DNA from: Brevundimonas sp.
Lineage (GTDB): Bacteria; Pseudomonadota; Alphaproteobacteria; Caulobacterales; Caulobacteraceae
NCBI RefSeq assembly: GCF_027484365.1
Contig: NZ_JAIXTC010000025.1
Location: 54,253 to 118,252 of the forward strand
Direction: 5' to 3'
DNA: 64,000 bases
Positions 44,978 through 55,340 of the stretch are shown here, piece by piece; within the stretch, counting starts at the first letter, position 1; each line of letters begins with the position of its first letter. Under the pieces are notes generated by a model. It saw only the letters and a list, made by a program, of their open reading frames with translations, had not been told where the DNA came from and made no database searches. Both the position numbers and the translations under genes were made by a program.

Positions 44978-47900
44978 ATGCGTAGACTGCTTGCGACCGC
45001 GGTAGCGCTTGCCCCTCTCATGATGGCCGCAGGAGCGCATGCCGAGGTCGTGATTTCGACCGCCCGCACGACGCCCATCGTCACCTCTCTCGCGACCGGT
45101 ACGGCACGCGACGACATCCGTATCGGAACAGGCGGCTCCATCGCCGTGAACACCGGCGCGGCGATCACGGTCGATTCCAACAACAACATCGATCTGGACA
45201 GCGGCACCAACATCACCATGGCCAGTTCGGCCGATGGATCGACCGCGATCCTGGTCGGGCCCAGCGCCACGGCTGCCAACATCATCATCGGCGGGACCAT
45301 CTCGGTCCAGGACAACATCGATACCTACACCGACTCGGACAACGACGGCGATCTGGACGGTCCGATCGCGGCCGGCGCCAATCGATACGGACTGCGCCTG
45401 GTCGGCACGACAGCCCTGACCGGCAATATCCTGGTCGAGAACACCGGCGCCATCCTGGCCGAGGGCGCCAACGCACGCGCCATCTCGATCGAACGCGCCC
45501 TGACCGGCAACGTCACCACCTACGGCTCGCTACGCGCAGTCGGCGACAATGCGATCGCCTACTCCCAGGCGGGCAACGTTTCGGGCGCGGTCAATCTGGG
45601 CGGCCCCATCACGGCACAGGGCCTTGGCGCCAACGCCGTCAACATCCAGGGCGACATCGGCGGACGTCTGACGCTCCAGGGCGACATCGCCGCAACCGGC
45701 TATCGCTATACGACCCGCCCCGGCGACACCGCCCTGGCGCTGCTCGATGCCGACGACCTGCTTCAGGGTGGTTCAGCCGTCGTCATCGGCGGCAATGTCG
45801 CCGGCGGCGTGGTCCTGGATATCCGCCCCGCCGATCTGATCACCGACGTGACGGGCAACACCACCACGACCGATGAGGACGGGGACGGCGTCGCCGATGC
45901 GTCCGAGAGCAACTCCGTTATCAACAGTTACGGCGGGGGCGCGGCCCTGACCGTCGGTTCGAGCACTCGCAGCGTCACCCTCGGTGTCGCTGGAACCACG
46001 GCGACTACCAACTACGGCCTGATCAACCGGGGCACGATCAACGCCGACGGCGTCTACAACAACGTCAACGGCCTGGGCATGCAGCTCGGCGTCGCCGGCG
46101 GCCAGAGCGTGACCATCAACGGCGGCGTTCGCAACGAGGGCGCAATCACCGCGATCGGCCGCAACGGAGGCGCGACGGCCGTCTCGATCAGGGCCGGGGT
46201 CACCACAAACCGGTTCGACAACATCTCGAACATCACGGCGGGTGTTTCGAGCACGCTTGCGAACTCTCCGGCGATCGGTATCGACATCGCGGCCGGTGCG
46301 AACCTGCCCAACATCTTCAATAACGGGTCGATCCTCGCCACGGCAGGCGGGGGCGTGTCGAACGTCACAGGCATTCGCGATCTGTCCGGCACTCTCAGGT
46401 CGATCAACAACGCAGGCGCCATCCAGGTGTCGCTGCTCGCCAATGCGGCCGGCGATCCGCTCACCGGCACGGTCACGGCCATCGACGTCTCGGCCAACAC
46501 CACCGGCGTCACCTATCGCCAGTACGGCGAGACGAGCACGCCCTCCACCAGCGATCCCGACACCGACGGCGACGGGGTCACCGACTCGAACGAGCCGGCT
46601 CTTGTCGGAGCCATCCGCTTCGGATCGGGCGCGGACCTGATCAGCCTGGAAAACGGCTTCATGAACAGCGACGTGTCGTTCGGCGCGGGCGCAGACCGGC
46701 TGAACATCACGGGTGGCGGCATACTGACCGGCGCGATCACCGACAGCGACGGCCGCCTGGACATCAATGTGACCAACGGCACGCTGGATGCGCGCCAGTT
46801 GACCCGCACGAACGTGACCAGCCTGAACGTCGGCGCAGCCGGCGATCTGATCGTTACGGTCGATCCTGCGACCTCGACCAACGCCGGGTTCCGCGTCAAC
46901 GGAGCGGCCAGTCTCGCGACCGGGGCGGGCCTCGGCGTGCGGTTTAACTCCCTGATCACCGGCCCCCAGCGTTTCACCGTCATCGACGCCAATACCCTGA
47001 CCATCGGGACGATCGACCAGACCGCCGTACAGGCCAACTCGCCCTATCTGTACGTGGTCAGCGCCGGCGCCGATGTTGCGGCTGGCGACGTCTATATCGA
47101 TGCCCGTCGCCGCACGGCGGCCGAGGCCAGCCTGATCCCGGTCGAAGCCCAGATCTTCGATTCCTTCTATGGCGCACTCAGCTCCAGCACGGCGCTCCGC
47201 AACGCCTTCATCTCCCAGACCGGCCGTGAAGGCTTCATTGAGCTTTATGAGCAGCTTCTGCCGGACCACTCGGGCGGACCGCTGCTCTCGCTGGCCTCGG
47301 GCGTCGACGCCGTCACCCGCGCCCTGACCGGCCGCAACGCCACGGTCGAACCGGGCGAGACCAGCGCCTGGCTGCAGGAAATCAATTTTTACGCCGACAA
47401 GGACAAGACCGACACCTACGGCTTCCGGTCCGAGGGCTTCGGCGTCGCCGGCGGCGTCGAAAGAGGCACGGGCCTCGGCGCCGTCGGCGTCTCCCTCGCC
47501 TTTACCTCATCGGATATCGAGGATCCCGAAGCGGAGGCCGAGGAAATCCTGTCGGCCAACCTGGTCGAGCTGGGTCTCTACTGGCGGGCCCAGGGCCAGG
47601 CCTGGAGCACCTGGGCGCGCGCTGCGGGCGGCTACGCCACCTTCGACTCGACGCGCCAGCTGGTGACCCAGAACATCAACCTCATCAACACCTCCAGCTG
47701 GAACGGGTTCACCCTGTCGCTGGGCGGCGGCGCTTCCTACGAGCGCAATTTCGGTCGCCTGAGCATCCGCCCGGAAGCCTATGCCGAGTACTTCTCGCTG
47801 AACGAGGACGCCCATACCGAGGAGGGCGTCGAACCCGGCTTCAACCTGAACATCGAAGACCGCAACGGCCACATGTTCTCCGGTGTCGCCGCCGTGAACA

Positions 47901-48181
47901 TCGGCTACGGCTTCGGCGAGAACGGCTGGATCCGTCCCGAGGTCCGCCTCGGCTGGCGCCAGAACTTCTCGGTCGATCCGGGCGAGACCATCGCCCGCTT
48001 CGCCTCGGGCGGCTCGCAATTCACCCTGACGCCGGACTCGATCGAAGGCGGAGGCCCGATCGCGGGCTTCCACCTCAGCGTCGGCAACGATCTCGGCAAG
48101 ATCTCGATCAGCGCCGATGCCGAAATGATCGAGGACTACGTCCGCTACACCCTGCTGCTGCGGGCGAGCTTCCGGTTCTGA
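44978..48181 (+). CDS. autotransporter outer-membrane protein with Asp-rich calcium-type loops
   Basis: A 1067-residue type Va secretion protein. Signal peptide 1-23 (MRRLLATAVALAPLMMAAGAHA). The passenger (about 24-790) is a Gly/Asn/Thr/Val-rich beta-helix. It is interrupted by three Asp-rich loops resembling thrombospondin type 3 / EF-hand calcium sites: DSDNDGDLDG (around nt 45336), DEDGDGVADASES (around 45876) and DPDTDGDGVTDSNE (around 46554). The last about 280 residues are the translocator barrel, from SAWLQEINFYADKDK to the terminal SFRF. It is divergent from the SPFH operon. A role in adhesion or surface-layer structure is inference. Confidence 0.9.
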   Translation: MRRLLATAVALAPLMMAAGAHAEVVISTARTTPIVTSLATGTARDDIRIGTGGSIAVNTGAAITVDSNNNIDLDSGTNITMASSADGSTAILVGPSATAANIIIGGTISVQDNIDTYTDSDNDGDLDGPIAAGANRYGLRLVGTTALTGNILVENTGAILAEGANARAISIERALTGNVTTYGSLRAVGDNAIAYSQAGNVSGAVNLGGPITAQGLGANAVNIQGDIGGRLTLQGDIAATGYRYTTRPGDTALALLDADDLLQGGSAVVIGGNVAGGVVLDIRPADLITDVTGNTTTTDEDGDGVADASESNSVINSYGGGAALTVGSSTRSVTLGVAGTTATTNYGLINRGTINADGVYNNVNGLGMQLGVAGGQSVTINGGVRNEGAITAIGRNGGATAVSIRAGVTTNRFDNISNITAGVSSTLANSPAIGIDIAAGANLPNIFNNGSILATAGGGVSNVTGIRDLSGTLRSINNAGAIQVSLLANAAGDPLTGTVTAIDVSANTTGVTYRQYGETSTPSTSDPDTDGDGVTDSNEPALVGAIRFGSGADLISLENGFMNSDVSFGAGADRLNITGGGILTGAITDSDGRLDINVTNGTLDARQLTRTNVTSLNVGAAGDLIVTVDPATSTNAGFRVNGAASLATGAGLGVRFNSLITGPQRFTVIDANTLTIGTIDQTAVQANSPYLYVVSAGADVAAGDVYIDARRRTAAEASLIPVEAQIFDSFYGALSSSTALRNAFISQTGREGFIELYEQLLPDHSGGPLLSLASGVDAVTRALTGRNATVEPGETSAWLQEINFYADKDKTDTYGFRSEGFGVAGGVERGTGLGAVGVSLAFTSSDIEDPEAEAEEILSANLVELGLYWRAQGQAWSTWARAAGGYATFDSTRQLVTQNINLINTSSWNGFTLSLGGGASYERNFGRLSIRPEAYAEYFSLNEDAHTEEGVEPGFNLNIEDRNGHMFSGVAAVNIGYGFGENGWIRPEVRLGWRQNFSVDPGETIARFASGGSQFTLTPDSIEGGGPIAGFHLSVGNDLGKISISADAEMIEDYVRYTLLLRASFRF

Positions 48182-48187
48182 TAGGGG

Positions 48188-48556
48188 TCAGTCGCCCGGA
48201 AGGGCCTCGACCTTGGGCGACTGGATGATGCCGTTCATGTCAGGCTCGCCGGTGACGATGTACTCGAAATTGCCGGAGCCGCCTCCGTTGTACATGACGT
48301 GGAATTTCCACTCGCCCGACGGGCTGATGGAATCCAGCCTGCCCCAGACGAAGCCACCGTCTGTGGGCTCATAGGTCACCCAGCCCTGAGCGTTGGGAGC
48401 AGGAATGTCCTTGCTCTCGCGACAGCCGAAGATCTGAATGGGTTCGGCCGCCGGATCTACGACCCATGCGACCGCAGCGAAACACGACGGATCGAGCGGC
48501 GGCGTCGCCGGTTCATCGGCGCCGATCAGCGTCATTGCCGCAACCAGATGGATCAT
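48188..48556 (-). CDS. secreted small protein of unknown function
   Basis: A 122-residue protein with a short N-terminal hydrophobic stretch (MIHLVAAMTLIGADEPA) that may be a signal peptide. Two cysteines (in DPSCFAAVAWVV and IFGCRES) could form a disulfide. It contains a repeated aromatic/glycine pattern (YEPTDGGFVWGRLD, WKFHVMYNGGGSGNFEY). No family is recognised. It is convergent with the autotransporter gene, 6 bp apart. A GTG at 48559 is an alternative start. Confidence 0.65.
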   Translation of the reverse strand: MIHLVAAMTLIGADEPATPPLDPSCFAAVAWVVDPAAEPIQIFGCRESKDIPAPNAQGWVTYEPTDGGFVWGRLDSISPSGEWKFHVMYNGGGSGNFEYIVTGEPDMNGIIQSPKVEALPGD

Positions 48557-48636
48557 CACAGTCCCCTTCCCACTTGCGCACGACAGCGCGCGGAAAGAAG
48601 AGGATGAAAACAGCGTTCGGTCAACCAGCGAAGGGG

Positions 48637-48713
48637 TGGTAGGCGGCGACGGGTTCGAACCGCCGACCCTCTCGGTGTAAACGAGATGCTCTGACCAGCT
48701 GAGCTAGCCGCCC
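48637..48713 (-). tRNA. tRNA-Val (anticodon TAC), CCA encoded
   Basis: On the minus strand the acceptor GGGCGGC pairs with GCCGCCT (one G-U), the D-arm is AGCTCAGCTGGTCAGAGC, the anticodon stem TCTCG/CGAGA holds loop TTTACAC (anticodon TAC, reading GTA), and the T-arm is GGCGGTTCGAACCCGTC. The CCA is encoded (48637-48639). Confidence 0.97.
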
Positions 48714-48771
48714 TCACCACGGACGCGGGTTGTGCCCTCACACGCTCGTCGGTTCAAGCCGCTTCAGCTCA

Positions 48772-48802
48772 AAGAAAACCTCCCCGCCGGTGGGCGGGGA
48801 GG
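48772..48802 (-). terminator. Rho-independent terminator of lon
   Basis: A perfect 10-bp GC-rich stem (CCTCCCCGCC / GGCGGGGAGG, 48779-48802) with a 4-nt loop is followed on the minus strand by TTTTCTTT. It lies 10 bp after the lon stop codon. Confidence 0.88.
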
Positions 48803-48811
48803 CTGTTCCGG

Positions 48812-51214
48812 TCAGTGGCTGACGACGGTCGATCCGTCGGGGGCCGGAGGGGCCTGCGGAGCGGGGTTCAGCGGCTCCGCCACCTCATCCCACTCCACGG
48901 CGGTCAGGGAGCCGGTCAGGGCCCATTTCAGGGCCTCGTCCGCTGTAGAGATCGGGATGATCTCCAGCGCGCCCTTCACATTGTCCGGCACGTCGGCGAG
49001 ATCCTTTTCGTTCTCCTGCGGGATCAGCACGGTCTTCACGCCGGAGCGCAGGGCCGCGAGCAGCTTCTCCTTCAGGCCGCCGATGGCGGTGACGCGGCCG
49101 CGCAGGGTGATCTCGCCGGTCATGGCGATGTCCTTGCGGATCGGCACGCCCGTCAGGACCGAGACCATGGCCACGGTCATGGCGACGCCGGCGGACGGCC
49201 CGTCCTTGGGCGTGGCGCCGTCCGGCACGTGGACGTGGATGTCGGTCTTCTCGAACACCGGCGGCTTGACGCCGAAGCTGAGCGAGCGCGCCCGGACGTA
49301 GGAGGCGGCGGCGGAGATGGACTCCTTCATCACGTCCTTCAGGTTGCCCGTGACGGTCATGCGACCGCGGCCCGGCATCTTGATCGCCTCGATGGTCAGG
49401 ATGTCGCCGCCGAACTCGGTCCAGGCCAGGCCGGTGACGATTCCGACCTGATCCTCCTCATCCGTCTCACCATAACGGAACTTCTTCACCCCCGCGTACT
49501 CGGCCAGTTTGGCCTCGTCGACGGTGATGGAGAGCAGGTTCTGCTTGGACATCTCGCGCACGGCCTTGCGGGCCAGGCCGCCCAGGGCCCGTTCCAGCGA
49601 CCGCACACCGGCTTCGCGGGTGTAGTAGCGGATCAGGTTGCGGATCTGCTCGTCGGGCACCACGAACTCGGCCGGCGTCAGGCCGTTGTCGGTCGTGACC
49701 TTGGGCAGGACGTGACGCTTGGCGATCTCGACCTTCTCGTCCTCGGTGTAGCCCGAGACCCGGATGATCTCCATCCGGTCGATCAGGGGCTGGGGCATGT
49801 TCAAGCTATTGGCGGTGGTGACGAACATGATGTTCGACAGGTCGTAGTCGACCTCCAGATAGTGGTCGCCGAACGCGTTGTTCTGTGCCGGATCCAGCAC
49901 CTCCAGCAGCGCCGAGGACGGGTCCCCGCGCCAGTCGGCCCCCAGCTTGTCGATCTCGTCCAGCAGGATGAAGGCGTTGGTCGTCTTCACCTTCTTCATC
50001 GACTGGATGATCTTGCCCGGCATCGACCCGATGTAGGTGCGGCGGTGACCGCGGATCTCGGCCTCGTCGCGCATACCGCCCAGAGACATGCGGACGTATT
50101 CCCGCCCGGTCGCCTTGGCGATCGACTTGGCCAGCGAGGTCTTGCCGACGCCCGGAGGGCCGACGAGGCACAGGATCGGGCCCTTGAGGCTGTTGGTGCG
50201 CGCCTGCACCGCCAGATACTCGATGATGCGTTCCTTGACCTTCTCGAGACCGTAGTGGTCCTCCTCGAGGATGGCCTCGGCCTTGTTCAGGTCGATCGGC
50301 TTTTGCTTGGTCTTGCCCCACGGGATGGATAGCAGCCAGTCGAGGTAGTTCCGGACCACCGTCGACTCGGCCGACATCGGGCTCATGTTGCGCAGCTTCT
50401 TGACCTCGGCCTCGGCCTTGGTGCGGGCTTCCTTGGACAGGCGCGTCTTACGGATGCGCTTCTCCAGCTCCATGATCTCGTCGCGCGCGTCGTCGGTCTC
50501 ACCCAGCTCGCGCTGGATCGCCTTCATCTGCTCGTTCAGATAGTATTCGCGCTGGGTCTTCTCCATCTGGCGCTTCACGCGCGAGCGGATCTTCTTCTCG
50601 ACCTGCAGGACGGAGATCTCGCCTTCCATGAGGCCGTAGACCTTCTCCAGGCGGGCGGGGACCGCGATGGTTTCCAGCAGGGCCTGTTTGTCGGCGATCT
50701 TGACCGACAGATGGGCTGCAACGCTGTCGGCCAGTTTCGAGGCGTCAGTGATCTGGGGAATGGAAGACAGCGCCTCGGGCGGCACCTTCTTGTTCAGCTT
50801 CACATAGCTCTCGAACTGTTCGACCACGGCGCGCAGCAGGGCCTCGGCCTGGGCCGGCTCGCCCAGGTCGTCCTCGATCTCCACCGCCTCGGCCTCGAAA
50901 TAGTCCGCGCGATCGGTGAACCGGGTCAGGCGCGCGCGGCCCTTGCCTTCGACCAGGACCTTCACGGTGCCATCGGGCAGTTTCAACAGTTGCAGCACGG
51001 TGGCGAGCACGCCGACCGGATAGATGGCGTCCGGCGACGGATCGTCGTCGACACTGTTCTTCTGGGTGGCCAGCAGGATCTGCTTTTCACCCTTCATGAT
51101 CTCGTCGAGCGCCCGCACGGATTTCTCGCGCCCTACGAAGAGCGGCACGACCATATGGGGAAAGACGACGATGTCCCGCAGAGGCAGGACGGGCAGAATT
51201 TTACTCTCGGACAT
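48812..51214 (-). CDS. lon: ATP-dependent protease Lon
   Basis: An 800-residue Lon of normal length: N-terminal substrate domain [29 protein letters not shown]+ module with Walker [17 protein letters not shown] and Walker [12 protein letters not shown], and a C-terminal serine-lysine protease (Ser674 in [10 protein letters not shown], Lys717 in [11 protein letters not shown]). The start at 51214 (MSESKILP) is chosen because AGGAG lies 6 bp ahead; an in-frame ATG at 51232 is possible. In Caulobacter Lon degrades the cell-cycle regulators CcrM, SciP and DnaA. Confidence 0.97.
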   Translation of the reverse strand: MSESKILPVLPLRDIVVFPHMVVPLFVGREKSVRALDEIMKGEKQILLATQKNSVDDDPSPDAIYPVGVLATVLQLLKLPDGTVKVLVEGKGRARLTRFTDRADYFEAEAVEIEDDLGEPAQAEALLRAVVEQFESYVKLNKKVPPEALSSIPQITDASKLADSVAAHLSVKIADKQALLETIAVPARLEKVYGLMEGEISVLQVEKKIRSRVKRQMEKTQREYYLNEQMKAIQRELGETDDARDEIMELEKRIRKTRLSKEARTKAEAEVKKLRNMSPMSAESTVVRNYLDWLLSIPWGKTKQKPIDLNKAEAILEEDHYGLEKVKERIIEYLAVQARTNSLKGPILCLVGPPGVGKTSLAKSIAKATGREYVRMSLGGMRDEAEIRGHRRTYIGSMPGKIIQSMKKVKTTNAFILLDEIDKLGADWRGDPSSALLEVLDPAQNNAFGDHYLEVDYDLSNIMFVTTANSLNMPQPLIDRMEIIRVSGYTEDEKVEIAKRHVLPKVTTDNGLTPAEFVVPDEQIRNLIRYYTREAGVRSLERALGGLARKAVREMSKQNLLSITVDEAKLAEYAGVKKFRYGETDEEDQVGIVTGLAWTEFGGDILTIEAIKMPGRGRMTVTGNLKDVMKESISAAASYVRARSLSFGVKPPVFEKTDIHVHVPDGATPKDGPSAGVAMTVAMVSVLTGVPIRKDIAMTGEITLRGRVTAIGGLKEKLLAALRSGVKTVLIPQENEKDLADVPDNVKGALEIIPISTADEALKWALTGSLTAVEWDEVAEPLNPAPQAPPAPDGSTVVSH

Positions 51215-51394
51215 TATGCGCTCCTGGGCCATTGACGATCTCCGGCCCGCCGCCCCCGACGTCCCGCGATATGCAGCGACACCCTGGAGAGGCCCGTCGA
51301 TTCCGACGGCGTTCGAGTGAGTATGTGGCCCCTTGGCCCCCGGGTTCAAGCGGTGCGCTGGCGAACGGGTCTGACGTCCGGGCTGGGGGGCGAT

Positions 51395-52243
51395 TCACAT
51401 CTCGAGGTGCCCGAAATGTCTTTCGGGCGCCTCCAGTTCCTGCCGGTAGAAGGCGCTCGGGCTCAGGCCGGTGAATGCCTGAAAATCCCGGGCCATGTGA
51501 CGGTGATCATGATAGCCGGCGTCCAGCGCCAGGCTGAGCCAGTCCCAGTCGTGGTGCGTATTGCGGGCCCGTAACAGGCGATCGAAGCGTGCGATCCGCC
51601 CGAAAACGCTGGGCTCGACGCCGATCCGGTCGAGGAAACTGCGGTGAAGTTGGCGAGTGCTCAAACCGGCTCGATCCGCCAGTCGAGACAACGATCCCGT
51701 CGCCCCCACACCCAGCTGATGGGCCGCCCAATCGGCCGCGTGCCCATCGATGCGTCGTCGTTGTTCCGCTCGCGCGACAAGCCGGGACATCAATTCATCT
51801 ACAATCGGAACCATGGCGTCAGCGGTATCAACGGCCGACAGCGCCGATGCGGCGGATGCCACGTCCCGGCCCAGCACGACTTCGGCATCTACGAAGCCAT
51901 CGGTCAGCTCTACCGACCTGAGACCGCCCGTCAGACGAAAAAGGGCTCCCGGCCTGAATTCGACCTGGAAGACGCAGAAATCCCGTCCGCCGCAACGGTA
52001 CTCCATCGCCGTCGCCTGTCCGATCAGGACCGCTCTGGGCTTGGTCACCGACAAGCCCGCACTCGGGCGGCTCACGATCTCCGGGTCGCGCGGATAGAAG
52101 GCCAGCGCGCAGGCGGGACGTGGCCAATAGGCCTTAGCCGGCGCCGCCGCGACCGAGCGGAAATCCAGTTGAATGATCTGGTAACGGCTGACCCAACCCC
52201 GAAGGGCCGGCGCAGGCAGCGCGTCCCGAAACACTGGCTTCAC
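51395..52243 (-). CDS. AraC-family transcriptional regulator
   Basis: A 282-residue regulator. The N-terminal about 150 residues (PALRGWVSRYQIIQLDF ... GGLRSVELTDGFVDAEVVLG) form the sensor region of the DUF6597-like type. The C-terminal AraC double helix-turn-helix contains LSRLADRAGLSTRQLHRSFLDRIGVEPSVFGRI and DAGYHDHRHMARDFQAFTGLSPSAF. GTG 52243 has AGGA 9 bp upstream. The next gene upstream on the same strand is a Tat-exported cupin, 22 bp away, so the two may form an operon. The ligand is unknown. Confidence 0.85.
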   Translation of the reverse strand: MKPVFRDALPAPALRGWVSRYQIIQLDFRSVAAAPAKAYWPRPACALAFYPRDPEIVSRPSAGLSVTKPRAVLIGQATAMEYRCGGRDFCVFQVEFRPGALFRLTGGLRSVELTDGFVDAEVVLGRDVASAASALSAVDTADAMVPIVDELMSRLVARAEQRRRIDGHAADWAAHQLGVGATGSLSRLADRAGLSTRQLHRSFLDRIGVEPSVFGRIARFDRLLRARNTHHDWDWLSLALDAGYHDHRHMARDFQAFTGLSPSAFYRQELEAPERHFGHLEM

Positions 52244-52265
52244 GGTGATGTCCTTTCGACCTTGG

Positions 52266-52829
52266 TCAAACACCTTCGATCGGATCGAGCCCCGGTCCAA
52301 GCCGCCTCATGCCGTGGGCGGCGAAGAGCGCCGCCTCTTCGGCCTCCGACGGCGGGCCGGCCAGCTCTGCCATGGCGCGGAAGAAATTCTCCATGTCGCC
52401 CGCCGGGGTGAACATGAACAGCATCCGGCCGATGTCGCTCAACTGGGCGAAGGTGTGGGGCTCCCCTCGCGGCAGAAAGATCGTATCGCCCGCCCGCAGA
52501 CGCCGCCGCTCGGTTCCGACCTGGAACAGATAGTCGCCACCGTGGATATAGAACATTTCGTCCTGATCGGGATGGACGTGCAGAGGCGGGCCGCCCGGGA
52601 CGTGGCCGACGTACTCAAAGACAGCCAGTCGCCCGCCGGTGTCGCGCCCCGACACCTTGATGTCGTTCGGACTGGTGCCGCCGAAAAGGCGGGTCCGCTC
52701 GCGAAACCGCCCCTCTCCGGCAGCGGTGACGAACCCCTTGCCGGCATCTTCGCGTGCATCTGCCGCGGAGACGCCCGCCGAGCCGACAGCCCCGCCCACC
52801 AGCAATGCCGAAAACTGTCTACGATCCAT
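52266..52829 (-). CDS. Tat-exported cupin-domain protein
   Basis: A 187-residue protein whose N-terminus MDRRQFSALLVGGAVGSAG is a twin-arginine signal. The single cupin domain carries LHVHPDQDEMFYIHGGDYLFQVG (a His/His/Glu-type metal-ligand set) and FLPRGEPHTFAQL. It would be exported folded with its metal. Family members include quercetinase-like dioxygenases and non-enzymatic binders; the activity is unknown. It leads a two-gene unit with the AraC regulator. Confidence 0.82.
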   Translation of the reverse strand: MDRRQFSALLVGGAVGSAGVSAADAREDAGKGFVTAAGEGRFRERTRLFGGTSPNDIKVSGRDTGGRLAVFEYVGHVPGGPPLHVHPDQDEMFYIHGGDYLFQVGTERRRLRAGDTIFLPRGEPHTFAQLSDIGRMLFMFTPAGDMENFFRAMAELAGPPSEAEEAALFAAHGMRRLGPGLDPIEGV

Positions 52830-52899
52830 GTCCGCCTCCATCTGTTGGTGGCGGAAAGTCTAGACCCGGTCCGGAAGACCGGTTGGTAAGGATCGGACG

Positions 52900-54165
52900 T
52901 CAGGCGGCTCCGTCGGCCGCCTTTTTCTTCTCGGCGTAGATCAGAAGGGGCTGGGCCTTGCCGTCGATGACCTCGGCATTGACGACGACTTCCTCGACGC
53001 CCTCGAAGGTCGGCAGTTCGAACATCGTCTCCAGCAGGATGCCTTCCAGGATGGAACGCAGGCCGCGCGCGCCGGTCTTGCGCGTGATGGCCTTCTTGGC
53101 GATGGCATTAAGAGCGTCGTCGGTGAACGTCAGATTGACGTTCTCCATCTCGAACAGTCGCCTGTACTGCTTGACCAGGGCGTTCTTCGGCTCGGTCAGG
53201 ATGGTGACCAGGGCTGTTTCATCCAGGTCTTCCAGCGTCGCCAGAACCGGCAGACGGCCGATGAACTCCGGGATCAGGCCGAACCGCATCAGGTCGTCGG
53301 GCTCGACGCCCTTCAGGATGTCGCCGGTGCGGCGTTCGTCGACGTTCGACACCTTGGCGCCGAAGCCGATCGAGGCGCCCGCTCCGCGCGCCGAGATAAC
53401 CTTCTCCAGCCCGGCGAAGGCGCCGCCGACGATGAACAGGATGTTGGCCGTGTCGACCTGCAGGAACTCCTGCTGCGGGTGCTTGCGGCCGCCCTGGGGC
53501 GGCACGGAGGCGACCGTGCCTTCCATGATCTTCAGCAGGGCCTGCTGCACGCCCTCGCCCGAGACGTCGCGGGTAATCGAGGGATTGTCGGACTTGCGCG
53601 AGATCTTGTCGATCTCGTCGATGTAGACGATGCCGCGCTGGGCCCGCTCGACGTTGTAGTCGGAGGCCTGGAGCAGCTTCAGGATGATGTTCTCGACGTC
53701 CTCGCCCACATAACCGGCTTCGGTCAGGGTGGTGGCGTCAGCCATGGTGAAGGGCACGTCGATGATGCGGGCCAGCGTCTGTGCCAGCAGCGTCTTGCCC
53801 GAGCCCGTGGGCCCGATCAGCATGATGTTCGACTTGGCCAACTCGACGTCGTTGTTCTTCGTCGCGTGGTTCAGGCGCTTGTAATGGTTATGGACTGCGA
53901 CCGAGAGCACCTTCTTGGCGTGGCTCTGGCCGATCACATAGTCGTCGAGGACTTCGCGGATTTCCTTCGGCGTGGGAACGCCGTCCTTGGATTTCACGAA
54001 GCCGATCTTGTGCTCTTCGCGGATGATATCCATGCACAGTTCGACGCATTCATCGCAGATGAACACGGTCGGTCCGGCGATGAGCTTGCGCACCTCGTGC
54101 TGGCTCTTGCCGCAGAACGAGCAATAGAGCGTCGACTTGGCGTCGGTGCCGGCTGCTTTGGTCAT
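52900..54165 (-). CDS. clpX: ATP-dependent Clp protease ATP-binding subunit ClpX
   Basis: A 421-residue unfoldase: N-terminal Cys4 zinc-binding domain ([13 protein letters not shown] ... [10 protein letters not shown]), AAA+ Walker [18 protein letters not shown], Walker [12 protein letters not shown], the pore loop region around [15 protein letters not shown], the IGF-type ClpP loop (ASIGFGAKV) and the C-terminal domain. It pairs with ClpP at 55.4 kb. The arrangement with the cicA-like gene between clpX and clpP matches Caulobacter. Confidence 0.97.
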   Translation of the reverse strand: MTKAAGTDAKSTLYCSFCGKSQHEVRKLIAGPTVFICDECVELCMDIIREEHKIGFVKSKDGVPTPKEIREVLDDYVIGQSHAKKVLSVAVHNHYKRLNHATKNNDVELAKSNIMLIGPTGSGKTLLAQTLARIIDVPFTMADATTLTEAGYVGEDVENIILKLLQASDYNVERAQRGIVYIDEIDKISRKSDNPSITRDVSGEGVQQALLKIMEGTVASVPPQGGRKHPQQEFLQVDTANILFIVGGAFAGLEKVISARGAGASIGFGAKVSNVDERRTGDILKGVEPDDLMRFGLIPEFIGRLPVLATLEDLDETALVTILTEPKNALVKQYRRLFEMENVNLTFTDDALNAIAKKAITRKTGARGLRSILEGILLETMFELPTFEGVEEVVVNAEVIDGKAQPLLIYAEKKKAADGAA

Positions 54166-54351
54166 AGACCCTTCTCACTCTCGCGCCGTTCTGGGAGACG
54201 GGCGCGCTTTCCACGCGTTGATTCCACCACTATGGACGCGAAGATATTCAAAAAATGACAATCACCCATCCGAACGCTCGCCACAACCCCGCCGACGACC
54301 GGCGAAGTGCGACTCACGTGGACTGTTCAGGCTGGATGGAGATCACGGCGA

Positions 54352-55008
54352 ATGGGTGACATGGGCGCCACGGCGGGCTTTCGCCAGTCCGATGACCCTG
54401 CGCGGCCCATCGTCGCGTTCGATTTCGACGGTACTCTGACGGTTCGCGACAGCTTCACCCAGTTCCTGCGCTGGCGGGCGGGCGCAGGCGGCTGGGCGCT
54501 TGGACTGGTCAGGATGGGCAAGGCCACGACAGCCTATGCGCGGGATCGGGACCGGGGGGCGATCAAGGCCGCATCAGTGAAGGTCTTCCTGAAAGGCGTG
54601 ACCCGGACCGCGCTTGAGGCAGACGCCGCCCGGTTCGCCGATGCGAACTGGGACAAATTCATGCGGCCCGACGCGCTCAAGGTCTGGGATGACTGGGGAA
54701 GCAGGGGCGCTCATCGCGTGATCGTGACCGCATCGCCCGAGATCACCGTGGCTCCGTTCGCCCGACGACTTGGTGCGGAGGATCTTCTGGGAACCCATCT
54801 GACCTTCGACGACCAGGACCGGATCACCGGCGCCTTCTCCAGTCCCAACTGTCGCGGCGAGGAGAAGGTGCGCCGCCTGCACGAGGCCTTTGGTCCCGAT
54901 CTGAAGCTGGCGGCGGCCTATGGCGATACGTCGGGCGACACCGAAATGCTCGCGATCGCGGAACTGCCGGGCTTCCGCGTGTTCAAGGGACGCCCCGCGC
55001 GGATCTAG
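54352..55008 (+). CDS. cicA: HAD-IB family hydrolase, CicA-like
   Basis: A 218-residue HAD-superfamily phosphatase of subfamily IB: motif I PIVAFDFDGTLTVRDSF, motif II VIVTASPEI, and motif III/IV around AAAYGDTSGDTEMLAIA. Caulobacter carries the HAD-type gene cicA between clpP and clpX, whose dosage affects growth and cell shape; the position here is the same, so the name is given from synteny plus family. The start may be ATG 54352 or 54361. It converges on the next gene with a 4-bp overlap. The substrate is unknown. Confidence 0.78.
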   Translation: MGDMGATAGFRQSDDPARPIVAFDFDGTLTVRDSFTQFLRWRAGAGGWALGLVRMGKATTAYARDRDRGAIKAASVKVFLKGVTRTALEADAARFADANWDKFMRPDALKVWDDWGSRGAHRVIVTASPEITVAPFARRLGAEDLLGTHLTFDDQDRITGAFSSPNCRGEEKVRRLHEAFGPDLKLAAAYGDTSGDTEMLAIAELPGFRVFKGRPARI

Positions 55009-55325
55009 TGGCCGTTCGCGTCCACATCGAAGACCACGGCCTTGCCGCGCGAAGTCGGGTCCCAGCCGGCTGCGATGGCGGATGCGACGGCGTTCCTGAC
55101 GCTCTCGATATTGATCCGCTGGCGTTCGAAATTCGGCGTGCCGTTGGCGCGCATCACCATGGGGAACAGGACGATGGCTTCACGCTGGCCCTCGACCAGC
55201 TTCAGGGCGATGCCGATGCCGTCCCAATTGTTGCCCGTGGTCCGCTGGGGCTGGCGGCGGACCTCCCATTCATAGTCTTCGCCGTCGACCTGGACGACGC
55301 CTTTGAGGTCTCGCGTGTGCTGCAT
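55005..55325 (-). CDS. conserved small protein of unknown function
   Basis: A 106-residue protein starting MQHTRDLKGVVQV (55325). It is predicted to be mainly beta strand in its first half (VDGEDYEWEVRRQPQ, WDGIGIALKL), then INIESVRNAVASAIAAGWDPTSRGKAVVF. No membrane segment or signal is visible. It lies downstream of clpP on the same strand beyond a terminator and overlaps the cicA-like stop by 4 bp. Not recognised. Confidence 0.7.
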   Translation of the reverse strand: MQHTRDLKGVVQVDGEDYEWEVRRQPQRTTGNNWDGIGIALKLVEGQREAIVLFPMVMRANGTPNFERQRINIESVRNAVASAIAAGWDPTSRGKAVVFDVDANGH

Positions 55326-55340
55326 GGGGCGCTGATAGCA

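Noticed and set aside
45773..47269. A 498-codon open frame on the minus strand inside the autotransporter gene.
   Set aside because: Antisense open frames are common at this GC. It has no recognisable motifs and covers a well-supported gene.
48815..50332. A 505-codon plus-strand open frame inside lon.
   Set aside because: It is the antisense of the conserved Lon protease domain and reads as low-complexity D/G/R-rich sequence.
52866..52882. A hairpin (CCGGTC / GACCGG) upstream of the cupin gene, downstream of clpX.
   Set aside because: A stem of six pairs and no T-tract; not separable from chance.
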